Of a stretch of DNA of 64,000 nt, positions 53,371 through 62,693 are shown in pieces. The notes below the pieces were generated by a model. The model was not told where the DNA came from. It did no database searches and was given only the letters and a program-made list of their open reading frames with translations. Position 1 is the stretch's first letter; every line of letters starts with the position of its first letter. Origin of the DNA: Acidimicrobiaceae bacterium (GTDB taxonomy: Bacteria > Actinomycetota > Acidimicrobiia > Acidimicrobiales > Aldehydirespiratoraceae); contig JAPOUM010000040.1 in assembly GCA_026708645.1 (NCBI GenBank), positions 248,001 through 312,000 of the forward strand. Reading direction: 5' to 3'. The position numbers and the translations under genes were made by a program.

Positions 53371-54954
53371 TCAGACCTTGCCGGATCCGTGTCGGCGGGC
53401 TCTGGTCATGCGCCGCGCCGCGGGCACGGCCGCGAGCAGAGCGCGAGCCTTGTTGACGCATTCGGCGTGCTCGTCGGCGGGCGCCGAGTCGGCCACGATG
53501 CCCGCCCCGGCCTGCACCGACGCCCGCCCGTCGCGCACCACCATGGTGCGAATGGCGATGGCGGTGTCGATGTTGCCCGAGAAGTCGATGTAGCCGACCA
53601 CCCCCGCATAAATCCCGCGTTTGGCCGGTTCCAGCGCGTCGATTATCTCCATGGCGCGCACTTTGGGCGCGCCCGAGACGGTTCCGGCCGGAAGAGTCGC
53701 TCGCAGCACGTCGACCGCGGACGCCGTCGCAGCCATCTCGCCGGACACTTGAGACGTGAGATGCATCACATGACTGTAACGCTCGACAGTCATGCTCTCG
53801 TCGAGGTTGAGAGTTCCGAACTCGATGACCCTGCCGATGTCGTTGCGCGCCAAGTCGACGAGCATGACGTGCTCGGCGAGCTCTTTGGGATGCTCCGCCA
53901 ACTCCGCCGCCAAGAAACGATCCTCGGCTTCGGTGGCGCCGCGGCGCCTGGTTCCCGCTATCGGACGGCTGATGACCCTGCCGTCGAGCAGTTTCACCAT
54001 CGGTTCAGGCGAACTGCCCGCCACCTCGAGGCCGTCGTGGCGCAGGAAATACATGTACGGGCTCGGGTTGATCTGCCGCAGCACCCGATAGACGTCGAAA
54101 GCCTCGGCGTCGAGTTCGAAGTCGAAACGCTGCGACAGCACCACCTGGAAGGCGTCCCCGGCGAAGATGTGCTCCCGCACCGCCTCCACGGCTCGCGCGT
54201 AGTGTTCCGGGCTCATGGTCGAGACCGTCTCGGGCAGGTCCGTGTCGAGCTCGGCGCCTTCCCGTCCGGCGTCGCTGACAGGATCAGGCGGCGGCATCAG
54301 AGGCTCATCGAGCGACTTGGCGCCGTCGGCCGCCAGCGCGTCGACTCTCAGCACCGCTTCGAAGTAGAGGCGCTCGACAAGTCTGTCGTCGGCGCCGGAC
54401 GGTATCTGCACGTTGCAGATCAGGGTGACCCGCTGACGCCAATGGTCATAGACCGCCAGCTCGCCGATCAGCGACATCACCGCGTCGGCGAGACCCGAGT
54501 CGTCCGGCGGAGCGTCGGGCAGGTGCTCGACCTCGCGCACCACGTCATACCCCAGATAACCGATCAGGCCTCCGTGCAGCGGCGGCAGGCCCTCGATCGA
54601 CGGCGCCCGGCAGTGCTCCAGCAGCACCTCCAACGCGGCGAGCATGCCGCGGTCGCGAGGGATGTCGACACCGATCTGCCCGGCCGCCTCCACATTGGGC
54701 CCGCGGGCCACCAGAGTGGCGATGGGGTTGCGGCCTATGAACGACCAGCGGCTCCAGCGCTCGGAATGCTCCACCGATTCCAGGAGGAAGCCGTCGCCGT
54801 CGCCGACCACACGAGCGAAAGCCGCCACCGGCGTGGTCAGATCGGCCAGCAGCTCACGCCATACCGGCACCACGCGGTAGCGGCGGGCCAGTTCGCGGAA
54901 CTCTTCGAGACTGGGCTGATGCGGGCCGGGGCCGTGCATTCTGGGCTGCGCCAT
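53371..54954 (-). CDS. trpE: Anthranilate synthase component I
   Basis: Converts chorismate to anthranilate with the glutaminase TrpG, 527 residues. The feedback motif LLES is present near residue 65 (GFLLESVEHSERWSRWSFIG), and the catalytic domain has PSPYMYFLR, SSPEPMVKL, RPIAGTRRRG, HVMLVDLARNDIGRV, GTVSGAPKVRAMEII and AGAGIVADSAPADEH. I took ATG 54954; ATG 54939 is possible. trpG and trpD are not adjacent. The gap to hisI is 16 bases, so they are likely co-transcribed. Confidence 0.96.
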   Translation of the reverse strand: MAQPRMHGPGPHQPSLEEFRELARRYRVVPVWRELLADLTTPVAAFARVVGDGDGFLLESVEHSERWSRWSFIGRNPIATLVARGPNVEAAGQIGVDIPRDRGMLAALEVLLEHCRAPSIEGLPPLHGGLIGYLGYDVVREVEHLPDAPPDDSGLADAVMSLIGELAVYDHWRQRVTLICNVQIPSGADDRLVERLYFEAVLRVDALAADGAKSLDEPLMPPPDPVSDAGREGAELDTDLPETVSTMSPEHYARAVEAVREHIFAGDAFQVVLSQRFDFELDAEAFDVYRVLRQINPSPYMYFLRHDGLEVAGSSPEPMVKLLDGRVISRPIAGTRRRGATEAEDRFLAAELAEHPKELAEHVMLVDLARNDIGRVIEFGTLNLDESMTVERYSHVMHLTSQVSGEMAATASAVDVLRATLPAGTVSGAPKVRAMEIIDALEPAKRGIYAGVVGYIDFSGNIDTAIAIRTMVVRDGRASVQAGAGIVADSAPADEHAECVNKARALLAAVPAARRMTRARRHGSGKV

Positions 54955-54970
54955 CTCCGGGCCTGCCAGG

Positions 54971-55339
54971 TCAGTGCTCGGCGGCCGAAGAGTCGAACGA
55001 CCGGAAGAAGCACGAGTAGGCGCCTGTGTGGCAGGCGCCGCCGCCGTCCTGGTCCACCACGAAAAGCAGCGTGTCGCCGTCGCAGTCGTAGTAGGCCTCA
55101 CGCAGCCACTGACGCTCGCCGGAGGTCTCGCCTTTGCGCCACACCTCCTGGCGCGAACGGCTCCAGAACACGGTCCGGCCCTCAGCCAGCGTCAAAGCCA
55201 GGGTCTCGGCGTTCATCCACGCCATCATCAGCACTTCTTTGGTGGAGGCGTCCTGCACGATGGCGGGCACCAGCCCGGCGCTGTCGTACTTGACGGCTGC
55301 GAGCGCTTCGGCAGCGTCGTCGAAAGCTGTTCCGGGCAC
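54971..55339 (-). CDS. hisI: Phosphoribosyl-AMP cyclohydrolase
   Basis: Histidine pathway enzyme, 122 residues, single-domain (not fused to HisE). [37 protein letters not shown], the metal-binding [14 protein letters not shown] and the zinc region [15 protein letters not shown] are all characteristic. It heads the minus-strand trp block, an order common in actinobacteria. It is divergent from the GroES-like gene at 55447. Confidence 0.97.
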   Translation of the reverse strand: MPGTAFDDAAEALAAVKYDSAGLVPAIVQDASTKEVLMMAWMNAETLALTLAEGRTVFWSRSRQEVWRKGETSGERQWLREAYYDCDGDTLLFVVDQDGGGACHTGAYSCFFRSFDSSAAEH

Positions 55340-55446
55340 GCCCCCAGCCTAATGAGCGAGGCCCGTCTCTGACCCGGACCGTCCACGCAGGCGACTGCGG
55401 GCCTGTCGGGGCGCGCCTCGCGCGAGTTGCTGTACCGTTGCCGCCT

Positions 55447-55860
55447 GTGACCACTGGCGAATCCTCTCCCAGCGCGGCCGCCGACGCTTTTGCCGAATCC
55501 TCTGGCGGCTCTCGCAGACAGGCGGCAGCCGAAGCCCACGACGACGACCGGCTGCCGGTCAAGATGCTCAACGACCGGATCCTGGTGGCGGTCGGCGAAG
55601 CCGAAGGCGAGCGACGCTCCACCGGAGGGATACTCATCCCGGCGACCGCGCAGGTCGGCAAGCGTCTCACCTGGGCGGAGGTGGTGGCGACAGGGCCGAA
55701 CGTCCGCAACATGGAGAAGGGCGACCGGGTGCTGTTCAACCCGGAGGATCGTTACGAGGTGGAGGTGCGGGGACGCGACTACATCATCTTGCGCGAACGC
55801 GACATCCACGCCGTGGCCGCGGAACGCCTCGACAAGGGCAGCACCGGCCTCTACTTGTAG
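55447..55860 (+). CDS. GroES-like (Cpn10) domain protein
   Basis: A 137-residue protein. From residue about 38 it matches the Cpn10 fold: VKMLNDRILVAVGEAEGERR, STGGILIPATAQ (mobile-loop-like region), VVATGPNVRNMEKGDRVLF and YIILRERDIHAV. The N-terminal 35 residues are an unusual Ser/Ala-rich acidic extension. No groEL is nearby, so this is probably a second GroES-like paralogue and not the main co-chaperonin. The start is GTG 55447 (TTG 55438 also possible). Confidence 0.8.
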   Translation: MTTGESSPSAAADAFAESSGGSRRQAAAEAHDDDRLPVKMLNDRILVAVGEAEGERRSTGGILIPATAQVGKRLTWAEVVATGPNVRNMEKGDRVLFNPEDRYEVEVRGRDYIILRERDIHAVAAERLDKGSTGLYL

Positions 55861-55926
55861 CGCCAACCTGCTGCCCGACGCGGCGAGACGCGCCTTGCCT
55901 GCGTGTCCACGCGGCCCGGCCGGTCC

Positions 55927-56967
55927 TCAGCGAAGGCGCCCCGCCAGATCGAGCAGCCATCTGCGGTATTCGAGCAGCGCGAGGTCGGCGCCTTTGACGA
56001 ACATCTCGTCCGGGAGCTTCAACGGGACCTGAGCGGGAGTCTGCGATTCGACGATCGGGCGATCCTGGTCGGTCACCAGCTGCGCGAAAGCCATGAAATC
56101 CTCGTCGTGGCCGTGCCCGTAGTTGCGGCCCTGGTATGTGAAGCACCGGGTACGCTCGGGGCCGACGGGCGCCAGGCAGACCCACAGCACGTAGTCCTCG
56201 GTCTCGCCTGCGCTGCTGTTGAGCTGCATGGCGTTGGGGATGAAGACCCGGTAGCGCTTCATGGCGCCGTAGACAGACTCGTCGGCGATGTCAGCTGTCG
56301 GAGAGTTCTTGACGTTGTCGGTGAACTCCGGGAACGGCCCGGCCACGAACCTCAATTCGCCGCCTGTGCGTTCCACGGCGTAGTCCTCCACGCGGGGGCG
56401 GCTGCTGTCGCCCAGTATCCCGTCATGCACCCACGGAAAATGGGAGAAGTCGAAGTAGTTCTCAAGCCGTCGAGCCATCGAACAGTCCCACTCGTAGACG
56501 TCGAGATGCAGGAACTGATAACTGGGATCATCGAACTCCGGCACCGAAGGCGGCGGGTGGATCGGATCGCCCAGACAAGTGTGAACCAGCCCGCTCACCT
56601 CGCAGGTCGGGTAGCTGCCGAGCTTCACGGTGATGTGCTGAGCGAGCTCGTCTCGCGCCGGTATGCCGCGAACTGAGCCGGAGGCGTCGTAAGTCCAGCC
56701 GTGGTAAGGGCAGCGCAGGCAATCACCGACGACCCGGCCCAGCGACAGCGCAGCCCCTCTGTGCAGGCACTGGTCGTCGAACACGACGGGCTCGCCGCCG
56801 AGGCGGACGACTGTCAGCTTCTTGCCGCAGAGAACGAAGCTTTGAGGTTGATCGGTCAGTTCGTCGGAGTAGGCCACCGGATACCAGAACTTGTCCCGCA
56901 AGGACTCATAGATGCGGTCCTCTGTCTCGGCGTCCACGTGGTCGACCCGGTCGCCGGCCCGGCTCAC
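55927..56967 (-). CDS. Rieske-type non-heme iron oxygenase (copy A)
   Basis: Oxygenase alpha-subunit-like protein, 346 residues. The Rieske cluster is bound by CLHRGAALSLG and CPYHGWTYD. The mononuclear iron site is NYFDFSHFPWVHDGILG (Asn/Asp-x-x-His-x-x-x-x-His). The layout is of the VanA/TsaM/NdmA type, which includes O- and N-demethylases. It is the last gene of the operon and a paralogue of the gene at 57562, sharing PNAMQLNSSAGETEDYVL-like segments. It needs electrons from a reductase; the ferredoxin at 58664 is a candidate. Confidence 0.93.
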   Translation of the reverse strand: MSRAGDRVDHVDAETEDRIYESLRDKFWYPVAYSDELTDQPQSFVLCGKKLTVVRLGGEPVVFDDQCLHRGAALSLGRVVGDCLRCPYHGWTYDASGSVRGIPARDELAQHITVKLGSYPTCEVSGLVHTCLGDPIHPPPSVPEFDDPSYQFLHLDVYEWDCSMARRLENYFDFSHFPWVHDGILGDSSRPRVEDYAVERTGGELRFVAGPFPEFTDNVKNSPTADIADESVYGAMKRYRVFIPNAMQLNSSAGETEDYVLWVCLAPVGPERTRCFTYQGRNYGHGHDEDFMAFAQLVTDQDRPIVESQTPAQVPLKLPDEMFVKGADLALLEYRRWLLDLAGRLR

Positions 56968-57064
56968 TCGGCGTCTCCGTCGCCTCGGCGGGCGCCTTTC
57001 ACCGCAGGCCGTCCAGTGCCGCGAGCCGCGGAGTCCCGGCGGGCGAAGACGCGCGGCCCGGATC

Positions 57065-57565
57065 TCACCAGAAACCGTGATGAGACTGCAGCGCCTCCTC
57101 TATGAGATGGGGGCCGCTCACCTCTATGCGACGCTGCCCGCTGGACAGCACAGCCCTGCAGCCGACGCCGGTCATGGTGGCGTTCTCGTCGCGGTCGCCG
57201 GAGTCGAAAGGCATCAGATCCGTCTCGTTCATGCCGTAGACCACACGGTTGACTCCGGTCCAGTACATGGCGCCGGCGCACATGGCGCACGGCTCGCAGC
57301 TCGAGTAGAAGGTGCCGCCGGCGATCTGCTCGGCGGTGAGGGTCAAGCCCATCTCGCGGGCCAGGTTCGTCTCGGCGTGACCGATGAGGTCGCCGGTCGT
57401 GACGACCGAGTTCTCGGCTTCCAGGAGAACTTCGCCGGAAGCATCGGCGAAGAGCGCTCCGAACGGATGGTTGCCGTTGGCTCGCGAGCGCTTCGAGACT
57501 GCGATCGCCCGCCGGAGAAGCCGCGTCTCCTGCTCGTTCAACGACGACACCGGCGACCCGCTCAA
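57065..57565 (-). CDS. Nucleoside/nucleobase deaminase, CMP/dCMP deaminase fold
   Basis: A 166-residue zinc deaminase. The zinc and catalytic motifs are GHAETNLAREM (H-A-E) and SSCEPCAMCAGAMYW (P-C-x-x-C); GNHPFGALFAD is typical of guanine deaminase GuaD and of cytosine or tRNA adenosine deaminases. Lying between two Rieske oxygenases and near a xanthine-dehydrogenase-type enzyme, a small N-heterocyclic base is a more likely substrate than tRNA. Its ATG overlaps the stop of the upstream Rieske gene. Confidence 0.9.
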   Translation of the reverse strand: MSGSPVSSLNEQETRLLRRAIAVSKRSRANGNHPFGALFADASGEVLLEAENSVVTTGDLIGHAETNLAREMGLTLTAEQIAGGTFYSSCEPCAMCAGAMYWTGVNRVVYGMNETDLMPFDSGDRDENATMTGVGCRAVLSSGQRRIEVSGPHLIEEALQSHHGFW

Positions 57566-58656
57566 GCTCGTCTTTCGGGCGTCGTCGCGATCTCGCCCTC
57601 TGCGATTCTGAACAGCCAGCGCCGGTACTCGACAGTGCCCGCGTCAGCTCCCTTGACGTGCATCTCCGCGGTCAAGTCGACCGGCAGTTCCTCGGGTCGC
57701 TGCGACTCGACGATCGGCTGGTCCTGGCCCAGAATCACGTACTGCATGTCGTGGAACTCTTGATCGCGGTCGAGGGCGTAGTTGCGTCCGACGAAGGTGA
57801 AGCACCGGGTTCTGCGACGGTTGACGGGCGCCACCGCCACATAGAGCACGAAATCCTCGGTCACCCCGGCGGAACTGTTGAGCTTCATGGCGTTGGGCAT
57901 GTAAACCCGGTAGCGCTTCCAAGCTTCGTAGGTCAAGCCTTCGTGGTTGACGGCCGAGTTCTTGACGTTGTCGGTGTACTCGATGAAAGGCCCGGCGGTG
58001 ATCCGCAGCTCCGAACCGTGTCGCGACACTTCGTAGTCGGCGATCTCGGCTTCGTCGCGGTCGCCGAGGATGCCGTGATGCACATGGGCAAAATGCGAGA
58101 AGTCGAAATAGTTCTCCAGGCGCCGTGCCACCGAGCAGTCCCACTCGTAGGGATCGAAGCGCAGGAACCGATAAGAGGGATCGTCCAGTTCGGGGCATTC
58201 GGCCGGAGAGAACAGCGGCGTCTCGCCCGAGAAGCAAGTCCAGACAAGACCGCCTGCCTCGACGGTCGGGTAGGTCGGGAGTCGGGCCGTCAGTTTGCCG
58301 TTCAGCTCGGGACGAGCCGGGATGTCGATCACTGTTCCCTCGGCGTCATAGGCCCAGCCGTGGTAGGCGCAGCGCAGATGACAACCGTCGATGCGCCCCA
58401 GAGACAGCGCCGAGCCTCGGTGCCGGCAGACGTCGCTGAAGACCTGTGCCTTGCCGTCGAGGCGAGCCACCGCCAGACGCGTGTCGAACAAAGTGACCTG
58501 ATGGGGTGAGTCGGTCAGGTCTTCGGAGAAGGCCACCGGCTGCCAGAAACGCTTCAGCTGCTCATAAAGCCGTTCTTCGCCGCTGCGGTCGAGCTGAGTG
58601 TCGCCCTGCTGAGACTCGACGGCTTCGGCGGCGGCGGGATCATGCGTCATAGTCAT
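57562..58656 (-). CDS. Rieske-type non-heme iron oxygenase (copy B)
   Basis: A 364-residue paralogue of the oxygenase at 55927. The Rieske ligands are CRHRGSALSLG and CAYHGWAYD, where Ala replaces the usual Pro; the iron site is NYFDFSHFAHVHHGILGD. The N- and C-terminal regions align well with copy A (FWQPVAFSEDLTDSP, GADAGTVEYRRWLF). Two paralogues may act on successive positions of one substrate, as NdmA and NdmB do on caffeine, or form a mixed trimer. It lies seven bases after the ferredoxin gene. Confidence 0.93.
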   Translation of the reverse strand: MTMTHDPAAAEAVESQQGDTQLDRSGEERLYEQLKRFWQPVAFSEDLTDSPHQVTLFDTRLAVARLDGKAQVFSDVCRHRGSALSLGRIDGCHLRCAYHGWAYDAEGTVIDIPARPELNGKLTARLPTYPTVEAGGLVWTCFSGETPLFSPAECPELDDPSYRFLRFDPYEWDCSVARRLENYFDFSHFAHVHHGILGDRDEAEIADYEVSRHGSELRITAGPFIEYTDNVKNSAVNHEGLTYEAWKRYRVYMPNAMKLNSSAGVTEDFVLYVAVAPVNRRRTRCFTFVGRNYALDRDQEFHDMQYVILGQDQPIVESQRPEELPVDLTAEMHVKGADAGTVEYRRWLFRIAEGEIATTPERRA

Positions 58657-58663
58657 GGCGCAG

Positions 58664-58876
58664 TCACGGCGACTTCTCTGTCACTTTGATGGCTGACACC
58701 GGGCAGCAGGCCTCGGCGTTGCGGGCTTTGTCCGCCAGCTCGGGCGTCAACGAAGGCTGCAGTACCTCGAGCCTGAGGCCGTCGTCGTCGATGTCGAATA
58801 TCTCCGGCGCCAGCGACGCGCACATCCCCGAGACGATGCAGACGTCGTGATCCACCTCCACTATCGCTTCAGCCAT
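58664..58876 (-). CDS. Small ferredoxin, 3Fe-4S type
   Basis: A 70-residue ferredoxin. Cysteines are in DVCIVSGMCASLAPEIF and EACCPVSAIKV, with the second position of the classic four replaced as in 3Fe-4S ferredoxins that serve cytochrome P450s. It begins inside the molybdenum hydroxylase small-subunit gene end (8-base overlap) and ends seven bases before a Rieske gene. It may pass electrons to the Rieske oxygenases; a ferredoxin reductase is not in view. Confidence 0.92.
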   Translation of the reverse strand: MAEAIVEVDHDVCIVSGMCASLAPEIFDIDDDGLRLEVLQPSLTPELADKARNAEACCPVSAIKVTEKSP

Positions 58877-59384
58877 AGTCGGATCCTCCGCGTCGGCGAC
58901 TGAGATTCCAGGCCTCAGTCACTGCAGCCACGATGTTATGGTAGCCGGTGCATCGGCAGAGGTTGCCCGACAGCAACTCGACGACTTGTTCGGGCGTCTC
59001 GTATCGGGACGGATCCACGCTCTCCAGAGTCATCAGGAAGCCTGCCGTGCAGAAACCGCATTGCAGGGCGTAGTTGTCGTGGAAAGCCTGCTGCATCGGC
59101 GACAAAGAGTCAGAGCCCGCAGGAGCGAGATCCTCGACGGTGCGGATCTCGGCGCCGCTGACTTGAGCCGCCAGCATCAGGCATGAGCGGACGGCGTCAC
59201 CGTCGACGAGCACCGTGCAGGCGCCGCAGTAGCCGTGCTCGCAGCCGACGTGGGTGCCGGTGAGGCCGACAGTGTCGCGGATGTAGTCCGACAGCAGCAG
59301 TCGTGACGGCGCCCGATGACGGTGGCGCCGTCCGTTGACAGTGACTTCGACGTCTGTCTCGGATGTCGGTTCGCTGGTCGTCAT
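58869..59384 (-). CDS. Molybdenum hydroxylase small subunit, two 2Fe-2S clusters
   Basis: A 171-residue xanthine dehydrogenase-family iron-sulfur subunit. The plant-type cluster is bound by GCEHGYCGACTVLVDG with a later Cys in VRSCLM, and the second cluster by CGFCTAGFLM and GNLCRCTGYHNI. It overlaps the FAD-subunit stop by four bases. It passes electrons from the Mo site to FAD. Confidence 0.96.
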   Translation of the reverse strand: MTTSEPTSETDVEVTVNGRRHRHRAPSRLLLSDYIRDTVGLTGTHVGCEHGYCGACTVLVDGDAVRSCLMLAAQVSGAEIRTVEDLAPAGSDSLSPMQQAFHDNYALQCGFCTAGFLMTLESVDPSRYETPEQVVELLSGNLCRCTGYHNIVAAVTEAWNLSRRRGGSDYG

Positions 59385-60247
59385 GCGTCCTCCCGGGCGT
59401 TCAGAGCACGTCGGGCCGCTCTGACAGCTAGAGCGGCGACAGCCTCGCGGCGATACCAGCCGGTGGCGTGAATGTCGTCGAAGGCGTCGGCTGTGTCAGC
59501 GACGACAGCCTCGGCGATGACGTCGGTCGGGTGGTCCGCGGCCCAGCCGACGAACACGGCCTCGGCTTCTTTCAAACGGGTGGGCGCGCCCCCCAGACCG
59601 AAGCCGACGAGACGCGCCGAACGCATCTCACGATCGCCGGCTTCGAGCACCGCCACCAAGCCGGCCACCGCGAAGTCGCCGGCTCGCCTCGAAATCTCGT
59701 CGACGACGGTCATCGCAGCCGCCGGCGGGGCCGCGAAGCGCACTGCGGTGATGAGTTCGCCGTCTTCGAGAGTCGTCCAGAAAGGTCCGCTGAAGAAGTC
59801 CGCGGCGCGGATCCGGCGGTCGCCGCCAGGACCGGAGACGGCCAGGACCGCGTCGCAGGCGACCGCCAGCGCAGGCAGCTCAGCGGCAGGGTCGGCGTGA
59901 GCCAAGCTGCCGCAGACCGTGCCGCGGTTGCGGATCTGGAGGTGCCCGACGTGGCGCAACGCGGCACGCAGGCCGGGGATGACAGCCGCGATCGCATCGT
60001 CGTCGAGCACTCGGGTCTGCGTGGCGGTCGCTCCCACGGTCACACCCTCAGGGTCGCATGCGACCGCGTCGAGGCCCTCGACTCCGCCGATGTCCACCAG
60101 CACCGAAACATCGGTGAGGCGGAAGTTCATGGCCGGGATGAGGCTCTGGCCTCCTGCCAGCACCCGCGCCGACTCGACGTCTGCGAGCACCGTCACCGCT
60201 TCAGCCACTGTCGAAGGCCTGCAGTAGTCGAACTCCGCAGGCTTCAC
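59381..60247 (-). CDS. Molybdenum hydroxylase medium subunit, FAD-binding
   Basis: A 288-residue CoxM/XdhB-type subunit. The start GTG at 60247 gives FDYCRPSTVAEAVTVLAD; FAD-binding motifs are RVLAGGQSLIPAMNFR and RNRGTVCGSLAHADPAAE (IRNRGTVCGSLAHADPA). The GTG overlaps the large-subunit stop. It completes the three-subunit enzyme. Confidence 0.96.
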   Translation of the reverse strand: MKPAEFDYCRPSTVAEAVTVLADVESARVLAGGQSLIPAMNFRLTDVSVLVDIGGVEGLDAVACDPEGVTVGATATQTRVLDDDAIAAVIPGLRAALRHVGHLQIRNRGTVCGSLAHADPAAELPALAVACDAVLAVSGPGGDRRIRAADFFSGPFWTTLEDGELITAVRFAAPPAAAMTVVDEISRRAGDFAVAGLVAVLEAGDREMRSARLVGFGLGGAPTRLKEAEAVFVGWAADHPTDVIAEAVVADTADAFDDIHATGWYRREAVAALAVRAARRALNAREDA

Positions 60248-62676
60248 GCAACGCCTCCCTTCTCGCGGGCGGCTGCGGCGGCCGCAGCAGCCCGCAGGGC
60301 GGCCCGCACCGCCACTGGCGTCACCGGGCACTCGGTCAGGTCGACTCCCCACTCCGACAGCGCGTCGGACACGGCGCCTGCCACCACAGCGGGCGGGCCC
60401 ACCGTGCCGCCCTCGCCGCAGCCTTTGACTCCCAAAGGTTGCTCCGGGGCGGGCGACTCGAAGTGCTCCACGGACAGCGGAGGCACTTCGGCGCAGGTCG
60501 GCGCCAGGTATTCCATGAACGAGGCGAAGCGAGGGTTCGCAGTGTCGGAGTCGTACTGGAAATGCTCGTACATGGCGCCGGCGAGGCCCTGAGCCACTCC
60601 GCCGTGGATCTGACCCTCCACCAGCGCAGGGTTGATCACTGTGCCGCAGTCGTGGACGACGATGTAGTCCTCGATCTTGATCTCGCCGGTGCTGACCCGG
60701 ACGCTGAGCACCCCGGCATGAGCGCCGTTGGACCAGCTCGCGGCTGCGTTGATCCTGCCTTCATCATCGAGTTGATGTTGAAGGTTCTCGGGATGGTAGT
60801 AGCCCGAGGCCTCCAGTCCGGCTTCCATCGTGTCAGGAAGGTCCACGTTGCGGACCCAGGCCGCGGTGCCCACTTCAGCCCAGCTCACCGAAGGCCGGCC
60901 GCTGCCGTCCACATGGAACACGCCGTCGGTGAGCACGATGTCCGACTCCGCCGCCTCCAGCATGTGCGCGGCGATGCGGCGGGCCTTGTCCATCAGCCGC
61001 TGCGACGCCAGCAGCACTGAGCCGGCGAGCATCATCGTGGCGCGGCTGCCCCAAGAGCCCAGCCCGTACGGCGTCCGTTCGGTGTCGCCCAGCACCACCG
61101 TCACGTCCCGCGGCTCGACCCCCAGCGCGTCGGCGGCGATCTGCGCGGCGGCGGTCTCGACGCCTTGGCCGAAAGCGCTGACCCCTGCCGCCACCCGCAC
61201 AGAGCCGTCAGGGTCGACGCGCACGGTGGCCGCGTCGCCGCCGCCCCAATGTCCTGTGGTCAGGTGATAGCTGGGCGCGGTCGGCTCCACATAGTTGCAG
61301 TAGCCCACACCCACCCGCACGTCCGGGTCGTCCGCGTAACGGGCTTCCGCCAGCCGCAGGGCGGGTTCAACCATCTCCACGGCACGCTCGAAGGACTCCG
61401 TGTGGGAGCCGGAGTCGAGACGCCCGCCGCCGTGCATCACATAAGGCGTCTGGCCGGGGCGCAGCAGCATCCGTCGTCTTGACTCAACCCGGTCGGTTCC
61501 GGTCAGTCGGGAGACCCGGTCGATGATCCGCTCCATCACGAAAGCGCCCTCGGGGATCCCGAAACCCCGGTATGCGCCCGACGGCGTCTTGTTCGTGACC
61601 ACGCCGACGGTGCGTGCCGCCATGTTCGGGAAGTCGTAGCCGCCGGTGATGCAGGCGTTGGTCACGAAGACCGGCGCGCTGCCGGGCATGAATATCTCGC
61701 CTGAGCCCATGTCGAGCATCGAGGCGCAGCGGACGGCGCGGATCGTGCCGTCGTCGTCGTAGGCCACCTCGACGTCGTGGCGCTGGTCTCGCGCATGCAC
61801 CGACGCCACGAGGTTCTCCAAGCGATCCTCGATCCAGCGAACCGGTCGGTCGAGCCTCCGTGCGACCCACGGCACCACGACGTCCTCGGGGTAGATGTGG
61901 GTCTTGGTGCCGAAGCCGCCGCCGATGGCGGGATGAAGCACCCGAACCTGCGGCTCGGCGACGCCGAGCATCGAAGCGACGGTGGTGCGCACCATGTGGG
62001 GGCTCTGCGTCGAGGACCACACTGTGAGCGTCCCGTCGGCGACGTCGGCCACCACGCCGCGGGTCTCGAGCGGCAGCCCGGTCTGGCGCTGACTGACATA
62101 AGTCTCGGTGAAGGCATGGTCGGCCTCGTCGAAAGCCCGGTCGACTTCGGGCTTGTGCGGGGACACGTCGAAGGAGCAGTTGCTCTCCCAGTGCTCGTAG
62201 AGTCTCGGCGCTGCGGGCGCCAAGGCCTGATCGAGGTCCGCCACCGTCGGCAGCGGTTCGTAGACGGTTCCGGCAGCGACCAGCGCGGCCGCGTCCTCGG
62301 CCGTGTAACGGTCGACGGCCACCACGACGGCGTAGGGCGCGCCCACGTAGCGCACCTTGTCCTCAGCAAGCGGCCGCTGCTCGACCGGTCCGATGTATTC
62401 GATGTAGTCCGGGAATGCGCCCACGTCGGCCAAGTCGGCGCCGGTGAACACGGCCGTCACCCCTTCGAGGGCCGAGGCCTGCGAAGTGTCGATCGAGATG
62501 ATCCGGGCGTGCGCCTCGACGCTGCGCACGAACACGACTTCGAGCATTCCGGCGATTTTGATGTCAGCGACGTAACGCCCCCTGCCGGTGAGCGGCCCCC
62601 GGTCCTCGCGTCTGGGGGCGGGCATTCCGATGTGACGGGTGCTGTGACGGATGTGAGAGTCGATGTCGAGGCTCAT
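60244..62676 (-). CDS. Molybdenum hydroxylase large subunit (xanthine dehydrogenase family)
   Basis: An 810-residue molybdopterin-binding subunit. The ATG at 62676 begins MSLDIDSHIRHSTRHIG; Mo-cofactor motifs are IGGGFGTKTHIYPED, SGAYRGFGIPEG (instead of the AYxCSFR loop of form I CO dehydrogenase) and the catalytic Glu in GCGEGGTVGPPAV. It hydroxylates an unknown, probably N-heterocyclic, substrate using water. The neighbours, a deaminase and BMP-type permeases, favour a purine-like compound; CO dehydrogenase activity is not supported. Confidence 0.95.
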   Translation of the reverse strand: MSLDIDSHIRHSTRHIGMPAPRREDRGPLTGRGRYVADIKIAGMLEVVFVRSVEAHARIISIDTSQASALEGVTAVFTGADLADVGAFPDYIEYIGPVEQRPLAEDKVRYVGAPYAVVVAVDRYTAEDAAALVAAGTVYEPLPTVADLDQALAPAAPRLYEHWESNCSFDVSPHKPEVDRAFDEADHAFTETYVSQRQTGLPLETRGVVADVADGTLTVWSSTQSPHMVRTTVASMLGVAEPQVRVLHPAIGGGFGTKTHIYPEDVVVPWVARRLDRPVRWIEDRLENLVASVHARDQRHDVEVAYDDDGTIRAVRCASMLDMGSGEIFMPGSAPVFVTNACITGGYDFPNMAARTVGVVTNKTPSGAYRGFGIPEGAFVMERIIDRVSRLTGTDRVESRRRMLLRPGQTPYVMHGGGRLDSGSHTESFERAVEMVEPALRLAEARYADDPDVRVGVGYCNYVEPTAPSYHLTTGHWGGGDAATVRVDPDGSVRVAAGVSAFGQGVETAAAQIAADALGVEPRDVTVVLGDTERTPYGLGSWGSRATMMLAGSVLLASQRLMDKARRIAAHMLEAAESDIVLTDGVFHVDGSGRPSVSWAEVGTAAWVRNVDLPDTMEAGLEASGYYHPENLQHQLDDEGRINAAASWSNGAHAGVLSVRVSTGEIKIEDYIVVHDCGTVINPALVEGQIHGGVAQGLAGAMYEHFQYDSDTANPRFASFMEYLAPTCAEVPPLSVEHFESPAPEQPLGVKGCGEGGTVGPPAVVAGAVSDALSEWGVDLTECPVTPVAVRAALRAAAAAAAAREKGGVA

Positions 62677-62693
62677 TGTCGCTTCAGCGCCGT

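Noticed and set aside
60244-62676. Form I carbon monoxide dehydrogenase large subunit
   Set aside because: The active-site loop reads AYRGFG and not AYxCSFR, and the neighbours are not CO dehydrogenase accessory genes.
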